In this document: piece after piece, positions 33,749 through 46,100 of the stretch
Layout of the letters: the number at the start of each line of letters is the position of its first letter
How positions within the stretch are numbered: position 1 is the stretch's first letter
NCBI GenBank assembly: GCA_029948255.1
Contig: JALIZF010001776.1
Location: 1-64,000 of the forward strand
Direction: 5' to 3'
DNA: 64,000 bases
From: Telmatactis stephensoni
Taxonomy: Eukaryota; Cnidaria; Anthozoa; Actiniaria; Isophelliidae
The notes under the pieces: generated by a model
What the model was told of the DNA's origin: nothing
Database searches by the model: none
The model's input: the letters and a program-made list of their open reading frames with translations, nothing else
Made by a program: the position numbers and the translations under genes

Positions 33749-33934
33749 GGGACTGGTCATTATTTACAGGGAGGGGGGCTGGTGGAAATGAAAAAGGTAA
33801 TGCTCAATTCCCCCTCCCCCCTTTCTACATACATAAACACACATAACATTCTTACAGAGTGAGCGTAAAAATCTGTAGTCCCCCCTTCATTTTCCACCAG
33901 CCGCCCCCCCTCCCTGTAAATAATGACCAGTCCC
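33749..33934. mobile_element. MITE, GGGACTGGTCATTATTTAC ends, TAA TSD
   Basis: Terminal inverted repeats of about 35 bp beginning GGGACTGGTCATTATTTACA, flanked by TAA on both sides (33746-33748, 33935-33937). The TAA duplication is typical of PIF/Harbinger (Tourist-like) MITEs. It lies about 200 bp beyond the 3' end of the FN3 gene. Confidence 0.82.
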
Positions 33935-34121
33935 TAACAACGTTTTTGCAATTAGGTGTAAGCGTCTGTGACAGGCGCTCTTAATCTTCTCAGAACATAG
34001 ACTTCAACCAATCACGTCAAGTGTGTGAGATTTCGTGCGCTATGATTGGCTGACGTTTCCAAAGATTTTGATCGACTTATCCAATCAAATCGTTGAGGTA
34101 CGTCAGGGCATGTTTTTTTTT

Positions 34122-37100
34122 TCACATCCCTACGCGAAAAACTGGTAAAATGCGGTCATATCTTTTATTTGCCACAAACCTGTCTTTTTCATCGGAGTCT
34201 GAAGACCCTCTAGAGATACTTAGCGGTGATCTGTCGGTTCTTCGTGACGGTGATAATCTTGGTTTCATCTTGGTATCATGTGTTTGCACTCCTGGAATAC
34301 TACTACGACGTCGACCTAGTATAGAAGATGAACCAACAAAAATTACTCTATAAAGAGATGGTTGATAATAACATTAGGTCTCACAATATGTTTACATACT
34401 ATACTACGTACTAGAGCGGTTTTCATATGAGTGGGAAACGTACCGTACCGTGACCGTGTCAGTACCGTAATGTTTCTAAAAACATTCAAAAATTATGCCG
34501 TAACCATCACTGTACCGTGCGGTGAAGTACTGTTTCCAGTCATATGAAAACCGTTCTAATACGAGATGCTGTTATACTATAATGCTGATATGCGTACTAC
34601 AGTACGGCGGTTTTAGTATGAGTGGAAAACGTACCGCGCGTTTACATACTATACTACGTACTACAGTACATGTTTACATACTATATTACGTAATTGTACG
34701 AGATGTTGGCATACTACAATACGTACTACAATACGTTTACATACTATACTACGTAATTGTACGAGATGCTGGCATACTACAATACGTACTACAGTACGTT
34801 TACATACTATACTACATACTACAGTACATGTTTACATACTATATTACGTAATTGTACGAGATGTTGGCATACTACAATACGTACTACAATACGTTTACAT
34901 ACTATACTACGTAATTGTACGAGATGCTGGCATACTACAATACGTACTACAGTACGTTTACATACTATACTTCGTACTACAGTACATGTTTACATACTAT
35001 ATTACGTAATTGTACGAGATGTTGGCATACTACAATACGTACTACAATACGTTTACATACTATACTACGTAATTGTACGAGATGCTGGCATACTACAATA
35101 CGTACTACAGTACGTTTACATACTATACTACATACTACAGTACATGTTTACATACTATATTACGTAATTGTACGAGATGTTGGCATACTACAGTACGTAC
35201 TACAATACGTTTACATACTATACAACGTAATTGTACGAGATGCTGGCATACTACAGTACGTACTATAGTACGTTTACATACTATACTATGTACTACAGTA
35301 CATGTTTAAATACTACACTACGTAATTGTACGAGATGCTGGCATACTGCAATACGTACTACAGTACGTTTACATACTATACTACGTACTACAGTACATGC
35401 TTACATACTATATTACGCAATTGTACGAGATGCAGGCATACTACAATACGTACTACAGTACGTTTACATACTATACTACGTACTACAGTACATGTAATTG
35501 TACTACAGTACTACAGTACTATGCAATTGTACGAGATGCTGGCATACTACAATACGTACTACAGTACGTTTACACACTATACTACGTACTACAGTACATG
35601 TAATTGTACTACAGTACTACAGTACTATGCAATTGTACGAGATGCTGGCATACTACAATACGTACTACAGTACGTTTACACACTATACTACGTACTACAG
35701 TACATGTAATTGTACTACAGTACTACAGTACTATGCAATTGTACGAGATGCAGGCATACTACAATACGTACTACAGTACGTTTACACACTATACTACGTA
35801 CTACAGTACATGTAATTGTACTACAGTACTACAGTACTATGCAATTGTACGAGATGCTGGCATACTACAATACGTACTACAGTACGTTTACACACTATAC
35901 TACGTACTACAGTACATGTTTACATACTATATAATTGTACGACATGCTGGCATACTACAATACGTACTACAGTACGTTTACATACTATACTACGTAATTG
36001 TACGAGATGCTGGCATACTACAATACGTACTACAGTACGTTTACATACTATACTACGTACTACAGTACATGTTTACATACTATACTACGTAATTGTACGA
36101 GATGCAGGCATACTACAATACGTACTACAGTACGTTTACATACTATACTACGTACTACAGTACATGTAATTGTACTACAGTACTACAGTACTATGCAATT
36201 GTACGAGATGCTGGCATACTACAATACGTACTACAGTACGTTTACATACTATACTATGTAATTGTACGAGATGATATAGAGTAGATTTCGTATGAGTGTG
36301 AAAACGGCACCGCACGGTCACGGCACGGTTACGGCAGAAGTTTCGAATGTTTTTTAAGAGATCACGGTACTGACACGGTTACGGCACGGCGCGGTCCGTT
36401 TCACACTCATACGAAATCTGCTCTATACTACAATACTCGTTGTACTTGTACGTGATCCTAACATACCATAATATGTACTACAGATTAGACATGCTTTCAC
36501 ACTATACTACGTACTAAAAGATAAATATGTAAAAATTTGTTTTAGCAGAAATGTAAATGATTCCTAACCTTCAGGTGGTCTTGTTACGCTTTCTGCTTGC
36601 TTATCATGTCTTGATATTTGTATACCAGGTGATGTGTTCTGATAGATAAGATTACAATGTGTTGGGTACACGACTACCAAAGACTAAGGCACGCCCACAC
36701 TAGTTTGTTACGCTTTCTGCTTGTTTATCATGTCTTGATATTAATATACCAGGTGATGAGTTCTAATAGATAAGATTACAATGTGTTGGGTACAAGACGA
36801 CTACCAAAGACTAAGGCACGCCCACACTAGTTTGTTACGCTTTCTGCTTGTTTATCATGTCTTGATATTAATATACCAGGTGATGAGTTCTGATAGATAA
36901 GATTACAATGTGTTGGGTACAAGACGACTACCAAAGACTAAGGCACGCCCACACTAGTTTGTTACGCTTTCTGCTTGTTTATCATGTCTTGATATTAATA
37001 TACCAGGTGATGAGTTCTGATAGATAAGATTACAATGTTGGCTACAAGACGACTACCAAAGACTAAGGCACACCCACACTAGTTTGTTACGCTTTCTGCT

Positions 37101-40100
37101 TGTTTATCATGTCTTGATATTAATATACCAGGTGATGAGTTCTGATAGATAAGATTACAATGTGTTGGCTACAAGACGACTACCAAAGACTAAGGCACGC
37201 CCACACTAGTATTCTTGTATTCTAGTATTCTCAGTATTAATAATATCTAAGAATTATTTGATCAAGTGAAAGTAAAAACTCATATCGAACTTGTTATAAA
37301 GAAAACTCTATTGTTTGGACAACAGTATTTCAGAGATCGCGATCAACCCACTCACCTTGGTCTCGTCTTTAACTAAAGAGTCTAATGAAGATGAAAGTTG
37401 TTGATCATTCTTGATATTGGAAGATCTTCTTCCTAAACAGTCAATGTTTTAGTTAAATTCAAAAGAGCTTTTTTTAAAGTTATGATACATTTCGGACAGA
37501 AATAAACAGAACGAACGAGCGAACAATCGAAAAGAACTATACAACTATATAACTACGCTATAAATGACGGCTGATTGACCAACTGAATCACTCAACGACA
37601 CGAGTGAATGATCCACTCACTTACTCTACACCGAGTGACCAACTGAATTGATCGATTGAGCGAGTGAGTGAGTGAGTAAATGTCCGATAGATTTACTGAT
37701 TGACAGATTGACTGACTGACTGACTGACTGACTGACTGACTGACTGACTGACTGACTGACTGACTGACTGACTGACTGACTGACTGACTGACTGACTGAC
37801 TGACTGACTGACTGACTGACTGACTGACTGACTGACTGACTGACTGACTGACTGACTGACTGACTGACTGACTGACTGACTGACTGACTGACTGACTGAC
37901 TGACTGACTGACTGACTGACTGACTGACTGACTGACTGACTGACTGACTGACTGACTGACTGACTGACTGACTGACTGACTGACTGACTGACTGACTGAC
38001 TGACTGACTGACTGACTGACTGACTGACTGACTGACTGACTGACTGACTGACTGACTGACTGACTGACTGACTGACTGACTGACTGACTGACTGACTGAC
38101 TGACTGACTGACTGACTGACTGACTGACTGACTGACTGACTGACTGACTGACTGACTGACTGACTGACTGACTGACTGACTGACTGACCTGACTGACTGA
38201 CTGACTGACTGACTGACTGACTGACTGACTGACTGACTGACTGACTGACTGACTGACTGACTGACTGACTGACTGATTGACTGACTCGGTGATTGACTGA
38301 CTTAGCTGGAGCCTTACCTGATAAACGTTTGACAGTTCTATTGGCACTGATGTCTTGTACTGTTCCTATCGTTGTGTGGGGACGTGGTTTGTTATCAGCA
38401 ATCTGTTACAACAACGGTGTACACGTTTTGAATTTAAACTTCTTAGATTATACGAAGCGGGTTTGGCCTGTTTCCCAAGTGATCTTTTGTGTTCATAGCC
38501 GGGATCTCAGCAAACTAAGCCAGCCCGCTCAGCCAGGTAACTTCATATAATCAGCCCTTACTTCAACGAAAAGTTTACTCCCACCATTTCTTTGCCTTTT
38601 CACTTAATGGCGTCAAGCCATTATATTTATAGAGGGTTATACTTCACAGGAATTTACGTAACCGATAAACTCGTGGACCTCATCTGAGAAAGCGATCGCT
38701 GAACACACTTTCCTGCCATTGCAGCGATCATATAAGCTCATATAAAACCAAGCTTTACCAGTCAAACGATAACCATTACCTTAGGGGGTGTTAACATGAC
38801 ACTAGGATCATCCTAGCAGGCAAATCATCCTACCTGCTATACATTTACTGCATTCTGTTTAGTAGGATGATTCTAGTACCCGAAGTGAAGACACAAATTT
38901 CCATGTAAAAAGAATGCAGTAAATGTATAGCAGGTAGGATGATTCGCCTACTAGGATGATCCTAGTGCTGGGATGATCCTAGTGTCATGTAAACACCTCC
39001 TTAGTACATATAGTACCGTATTGAACAACACCTACCATCGTTTTACTAAGTCGTCTTTTAGTCTCTGTCTTGGTCGGACTTACTGCGATGGGGATTGATA
39101 ACTGACTTGCAGTCTTCGCTCGTTTATTCTCTGTTATTAAAATTGGAATCGATTTGGTACATTGTTACTAATTATGACTCATATGACTCATGTCATAGTC
39201 TGACATTTAATTAATTAATTAATTAAGATTTCCTCCCTAAGATTTACGGTAAAATTTGCCTTCGATAACTAGCCTGTGTAGCGGTCCTGTTTAAAAGGGA
39301 AGTCCCCTCAGTCTCCTCACCACGAGGGCCGCAATGCAGGCTATTCGATAACTCGCACTTCTAATAACTTGAACCCTTTGATCCCTCATGAAGATTAGTA
39401 TTATCTGGTATATCAAAGCGACCTGTGCGCTATATAGAGGGGTGTCCGTATTATAGGTACCCTCAGTGAGAGTTTCTATGTATTTCTTAAGTACTCACCA
39501 CTAGTTTTAGAGTCGAAGGGATACAAGGGCTTTCTCATAGGGACGGCTAAAGAAATAAACAAACATACCCTTGTTAATAACATCCTACAATATCTTTTTT
39601 TGTGTGCTGCTGGTTACTTAGGTAAGATAGGATTTGCGACCGACAAAACAACAACAACAATAACAACAACAACAATAACAATAACAACAACAATAATAAT
39701 AACAATAACAACAACAATAACAACAACAATAACAACAACAACAACAACAATAACAACAACAATAACAACAAATAAACACAAATTATCATATGACCCGTAT
39801 TTGGTCCTGCGCATGCTCCTAAGAAAACCTTTGGAAATAGTCGCGTGATGGGTCACATACGTATTTTTAAGGGTGTCCGTAAAAAAAAACTTACCTTGAC
39901 CCGCGCGCGAGTCCAAAAATATGAATGGAATGATCAAAAAGGGTCATAAGATGCTTCGGAGAGGACAATATTTTGCTCTAGTTCATTCTGTAAGGCCCTC
40001 CTGCTCATGACCACGCAAATATTTCCCCGTCTGGCTCACTCAGTCAAAGGGTACATAATCTGACAGACCTAACATACGAACGAACTAACGGACAAACAAA

Positions 40101-43100
40101 CAAACGAAAATACAAACGAACGAACGAACGAACGAACAAACGAACGAACGAACGAACGAACGAACGAACAAACAAGGAAACAAGTTTAAATGGTTATGGT
40201 GTTATAGCGGATTTTCCACGACCGGAACTTTTATCGTCCGTTCAAGTATTTTTACAGTCATATTTAGATATCTGGTATAAAAAAGTTTACTTTTAGATTT
40301 ATTTGTAGCACGTTTAGAGTTGTTCTGTTTAGCAGTCTTGGCTGTAGAATCTAAAAACAAACGTTTACTATTAGATATGGTATCATTATCATCATCATCA
40401 TCATCATCATTATCATCATCATCATCGTCATGATCTTTATCAAATAACTAGAGGGATACAAACAACTCATTAACTTTGTTCTCTTCACTATGTTTTTAAG
40501 GTTATCACATGTCTGATATTCATTTGGTTTATGTTTGTTTACTTATGAAGTCAAGGGTAGAGTTCAAGTGTTTACGTTCTGGAGCTTTCGTTGTTGATTT
40601 TTATAGGGTTTTGTTGGTATATATGCTCCCAAAAATTCGTTACAAATTTACTAAGAGAAGGTTCTGGGAAACAAATAATATGCACATCAATTAGACAAGA
40701 TGGTTGATTTACACTTTCAAAAACTCTGTGTAACAAGAGACTACATCTAAGATTTCGATCGGCTCGCAATGAAGTTATGACCACAGCGAATACAAAGCAC
40801 AGGAAATTCTGCTTTGGGACATCTCTAGTTAGACAACATATTTTAGAATTCCGAAAGGGTTATTTCCACACTGATTTGACATTACTTACTAAAGGATACC
40901 CATTTAAAGGGATGCTCTCTCTCTGATCCGAGGATGCCCGTTTAATGAAGGATGCACTGTACTTACATCAACTTGAGCGACACACGTACAATACACACGA
41001 ACGTAGGACTTACTGGTGCCAAGCAGACGTGGTGCAAGTGTGCTGCTAACATGCTCTAATCTATAAAAATGCAAACTAAAGTGCCGAGGTGAAAGTGCTC
41101 AGCCGTTAAGAACCTTTTGCCTTACGGTATATCTCTCGCGCTGTCCTTTTCTTGGCGGGAAGACTTTCACAGCGGCCTTCACTCGTCCACGCGCTAACCT
41201 GAAATGGTTAGAAATTCTTTTAATAAGAAAGAAGGAAAGAAGGAAAGAAAGAAAGAAAGAGAGAAAGAAAGCAAAAAAGGAAGGAATTGAAGGAAGGAAG
41301 GAAGGAAGGAAGGAAGGAAGGAAGGAAGGAAGGAAGGAAGGAAGGAAGGAAGGAAGGAAGGAAGGAAGGAAGGAAGGAAGGAAGGAAGGCAGTCGACGCT
41401 CTCGAACATGTCTGAAGAGTAAGACAACATGAAAATCAAAAACGTCGTCCATTCACTCAAATTATTAGTTCATCTGCTACTGCTACATCCTCCAATTCTT
41501 ACCGTTACAATGTATTCAGTGTTTGCTTTTAGGTATCGTGCAATACAGCTCTTTTCTATTCCTGTGTAAATAACAATATCATTGATCTTGACTTCATAGC
41601 TGTTTATCCTGCCCAACGGTCTTGGTGGATGATCCCACTGTATAAGGATTTCATGTCGTCCAAGAGCCTGTAAAACCGGTTTAGGTGGAGCGTGTGATGC
41701 TGCAAAGAAATGAATAGTCTTTAGTCAACTTATCGATTTCCGTTTCGACCAGCATGCAACGCGCGCTGCTCCGTAATGTGCTTGCGGGGTTTCACCCATT
41801 CCCTTGAGATGGATAAGGAAGTGTTGGATAAACGAACAAAAGACGTTAATGAGAAATCTTTTGTTGAAATATTGAAGAAGGCCGCAAAGGCCTTGTCTTG
41901 CTATCTTTCTCAGACTAGTTTACAGAGACATGAATGTGGGCTCAAGCATTAAATAAGAATGTTTACAAAATGCCAATATATTTCGATCAATAATTGGGAT
42001 CAGTGTGACAGAGCGGAAAAACAGCTAAGCGGTGGTTTTCATAATTTTTTCATAAACTGATGATGAAGTATGAAAAACACTGCTACACTTTTACTAGCTT
42101 GAATAAAAACTTTTTACAAAACCTTGTGACGTTACAGTAAAACTTCGCGGGGATATTTATCAATACAATGATTTTTCTGCTGATCAAAATGTCACCTCTC
42201 CCAAAGTACATGACATTATATCTCAGAAACGCATGCATCAAATTTTGATATTATTTGATATTTTGTTCTTGGTGTCTAAAACGGCTTGTATGCAAAATAT
42301 TGAGCCTTAAAAACCTATGGTGTCCTTATAAATGGAGGCTGTAAAACGTTTTTCCGCCCTGTCGATCAGTGCATTTCATGTATTTCGCACATCAAAACTA
42401 AAGACCCTTCAAGGCGAGCACATTTTCTATATGATGAATGGTTTTCTCCATCAACACAAGCAAATTTCATACGACAAATGCATTTGTTATATGACATTTA
42501 GTCAAACTTTCTCGTCCAATGTTTTTCGATAGTCTACATACTGGAAAAGGCAGCTGTCGATAACTCACTGGAAACTTTTGCTCATTTCCTATTATAGCAA
42601 ATATCAAGGAAATATCTAGGAAATTGCATTTTCCTATGTCATAGCAACTGGACAAAATGCAGGAAAATACATCTTCCTAGATATTTCCTATCAGAGGAAA
42701 ATGAAAAGGTAGGAAATATCTAGGAAAATACAATTTATTATGATAGGAAATATCTAGGAAATATCTAGGAAAATGTATTTTCCTACATTTTGTCCAGTTC
42801 CTATCATAGGAAAATGCAATTTCCTAGATATTTCCTATCATTGGAAATGTGCAAAATTTCCCAGTGGCTCATTCGAATTTGACAACAAAGCGATTTCAAT
42901 TGTCGATATGTTTTAGTTATCAATCACAACTAGTTATCGATAACTAGTTTCTCTAGTTTTAATCTGTGGAGGCCATAAGGACTTCTTATCTGCGGTCTTT
43001 CTAATGATCTGGAATAAATTCGAACTTGTTTTCGAACAATCTCGTACCCAGAGCCTGCGTTCCTCTTAGTCAGCGACCGAGAAACGAGAGGCTCTGGCCA

Positions 43101-46100
43101 ATACAGTTATTTGGAGCACTCTGATTGGTTGACAGAACAATAGAAGGAGCGTTTGAATTTTAAATTCTTCGCATATTTTGAGAATCGAGATTTCCCGGAA
43201 TTATCCTAAATTATTACTTCCAGATCGATTTTCGATAAGTAAAATTGTCCAGGGTAGCCTAAACCATTGTCAGAATATAAAAAGATTGTCAGACTACTTC
43301 ATGTCGAGAGGATGTGAGCAAGCGATAAGATTTAGTGCAGTTTTAATAGGAGATTTGAGGCCTGTTGGTTGTTGAAGGTCGTGCTTCGAAGAGGGCCGTT
43401 GGACTATCGATTCAAATTCACTTGACAGGCTTCAAAACGTGAAATAAATCACACAAATGACTCACATAAATATCATTCTTTACCTCTGAGTATATTTCTC
43501 ATAAAAATAAGCTCTCGATCAGCAATTTTCTGTCACAGATTGAGCTTGACATGCGCAGTTAAGCCAAGTCCGCAAATAGCGGACTAAAAATTTGTGTTGG
43601 CCAGAGCCTCTCGTTTCTCGGTCGCTGACCAAGAGGAACGCAGGCTCTGGGTACGAGATTGGTTTTCGAAAATATAATCAGGGTTCGTGTTACATTTTCA
43701 TCACAAAATTCAAGGACTTTTCAAGCACTTTTCAAGCACAAAAATTTTCTTTTCAAGGACTAAGTTTTTTGTGAAGCACCCAGAGAAAATAGTAAATATG
43801 GATTCAATGGCTATTCAATGGCCGAATAAACGTCATGTAAAGCATGCGCGCGCAGCAAGCATAACACAGGAACCCCAAAGTTACAATGCAAGTCCGGGAA
43901 AAAAAGCCTCGTGCAAGTAATCAGAAACTCTTCAATAAATTTTCATTTTTATTGATTCATTTTGATAGGAAAGTTAGAAATAACAAAGTTTAAATTTGCA
44001 TTAGATTCAAGGAGTATTGCAGGATTTTAGAGTTTTTTCCTATTTTCAAGGGCTTTTCCAGTGCACTTGAAAACGTGTTTTCAATTCCAGGACTTTTCAA
44101 GGATTTCAAGGAGTAGCACGAACCCTATACAATAATAACCAACAAAATACACGTACTAAACGAAAAAGAAAATTGGGGACTGCTGGCAGGAAGTTCATCG
44201 ACCACTCACAGGCCGACAAACTACCAGCACAGTAGGTTTTTGTTTTCTTTCTATGCGGGTGCGAGTGAGCGGAAGTACCAGCGCGAGCCCCGCTACCCCC
44301 ATCCTTAGCAAAGTCGTCAACGTGACTGAGGCTTTCAATGTACACCCTCTACGCCCGCACAGAATGGTTTTGATTGATTGATTGTTTGTTTTGTTTGATT
44401 GTTTGTATGTTTCGAGGGGACCGGAGCACACCGCTCATGTGCTCACAGTCCCAACTCTCATGTATCGGTTCAACCTTTATACCAGAAATGCGAGACTGAA
44501 GTGTACGTGTGGGATATCAAGATCGACCACTAGCGGCTATTTTGCGCATGCGACCTGACAGGAGACGGCTAAAACTGATGTGACTGGCTGATAACACTAG
44601 CTTTATGGCTACATTAAGCGAGGTTCAATTACGTGCGATTCTAGATAAGGAATCTTATCGGTCAGCAAACGCAGTAAACAGTTTTGAATAACTGATAATA
44701 AATTTATAATTTTGTTTTTCAAAACTTAATATGTTTACCCCTTCATATTAAGCTAAATACACCCATTTCTCCTCATCACATCCTTCAATGTTAAAATTGA
44801 AGGGTTTTACTTCTTACCGCTAACTCAGGGAGACCTTCGAAGCCCGCAAAAGAGATTTTCAACCTTCATTTCTATCTACAACTAGGCTACCCAAGGGACT
44901 TAAGGCGCTGTTACACTGTGCAATTTTTCCAGCAACTTGTCTCACAAAACAAGTTACAGAGAAAATTATGGCAATATTTATATTTATATTACTTGCAATA
45001 TTTTTGGTCAATTGCTGGGGAAAATTGCACAGTGTAACAGCGCCATAATTTTCTCTGCAACTTGTTTTGAAACGCCGTTGCGAGACAAGTTGCTGGAAAA
45101 ATTGCACAGTGTAACAGCGCCTTTAGTCATTAATATTCTATCTACTGTTTAGTTCGCCACGAGACAGTCAACACTGGAAAACAAATTCAGCACATCGAAA
45201 ATGCTTTAGTCTTTGTCACTATACCTAATCTAAAGATAATTCTTAAGAAACATTGCCATTTATTGTCTCAAACCGAAACCCTTCAGTAAAAGGATTTATT
45301 CAGATCCTCCAATATTGTCTTACACAAAGGGATAAATGTCTCAAAGACCTTTTGGTTAGAGCTCAAAATACCTTCAACTTAAAACTAACGAGGTCTTTTT
45401 GAAAACGGCGAACGATCAAGGTGAAGGCAGCGTCATTCTTATTACAAATGAATGTTAATGTTTCTAAGCAACATTTAAAGTACTGTATCAACTAAAACAC
45501 AATGAACACCAAACAGGAAGCTATATATGAAACCACATCAAAAATCTGAGAGTGCAAGTTGTTCTATTCCAAGTTGTTTACAAGTCTAGCGATGCACTTC
45601 TTGAATTAATAATTCTTCAAAAAGATAAAAAATAAAAAATAAAAAGTTTCCAAACCTGAAATCTAAATCAGTAAATAAACCTGTCCTTGTAAAATATTAA
45701 TATTAGAAAGACAATATACATTCAATGTATATTAATTAGAACTACTAAGATTCGTTGTTCTGGACATTTGTAAATTTGGCTTTAGTTCTGAATATTAAAT
45801 GAGCAGCTATGGTCAGGGGATTCCCCCACTTAAGTGGCTGTGCGCCTTAAAAACGACCAGTTTTTAATTTGAAAAATATTTTCGCCTAATTTTTTGTTTA
45901 TCAGTAGAAGGTGCCTAGTTAACTATGAAACCATGTTTCTTTCATTCTTGTTGTTTTACTTTCTCGAAATATTGACATCCCAACTTCAACCGTCCCACAC
46001 CTTCAAATTTTCACCCAAAAATGGCAGTCTCGAAAGAGTGCTCAAAAATTGTTTCGTTAAGCAAAAAGATCTAAAACTCTCTTGAATAACAAGAAATATG

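Noticed and set aside
34522..36284. Many overlapping plus-strand open frames rich in Tyr/Thr/Leu
   Set aside because: They are translations of the palindromic satellite, open in all forward frames, with no splice sites or domains.
36583..37209. CRISPR-like array
   Set aside because: The entire 122-127 bp unit repeats with no variable spacers; it is an ordinary tandem repeat in a eukaryotic intron.
37592..38347. 251-codon minus-strand frame, Ser-Gln-Ser-Val repeats
   Set aside because: Translation of the TGAC microsatellite; the real coding exons lie on either side.
39574..39937. Poly-Leu, poly-Val and poly-Thr frames
   Set aside because: Translations of a CAA/TAA microsatellite.
40572..40679. 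Possible extra FN3-gene exon (acceptor TTTGTTTCCCAG at about 40662)
   Set aside because: Good acceptor, but it does not fit the phase chain between exons 40967 and 40447 and shows no FN3 pattern.
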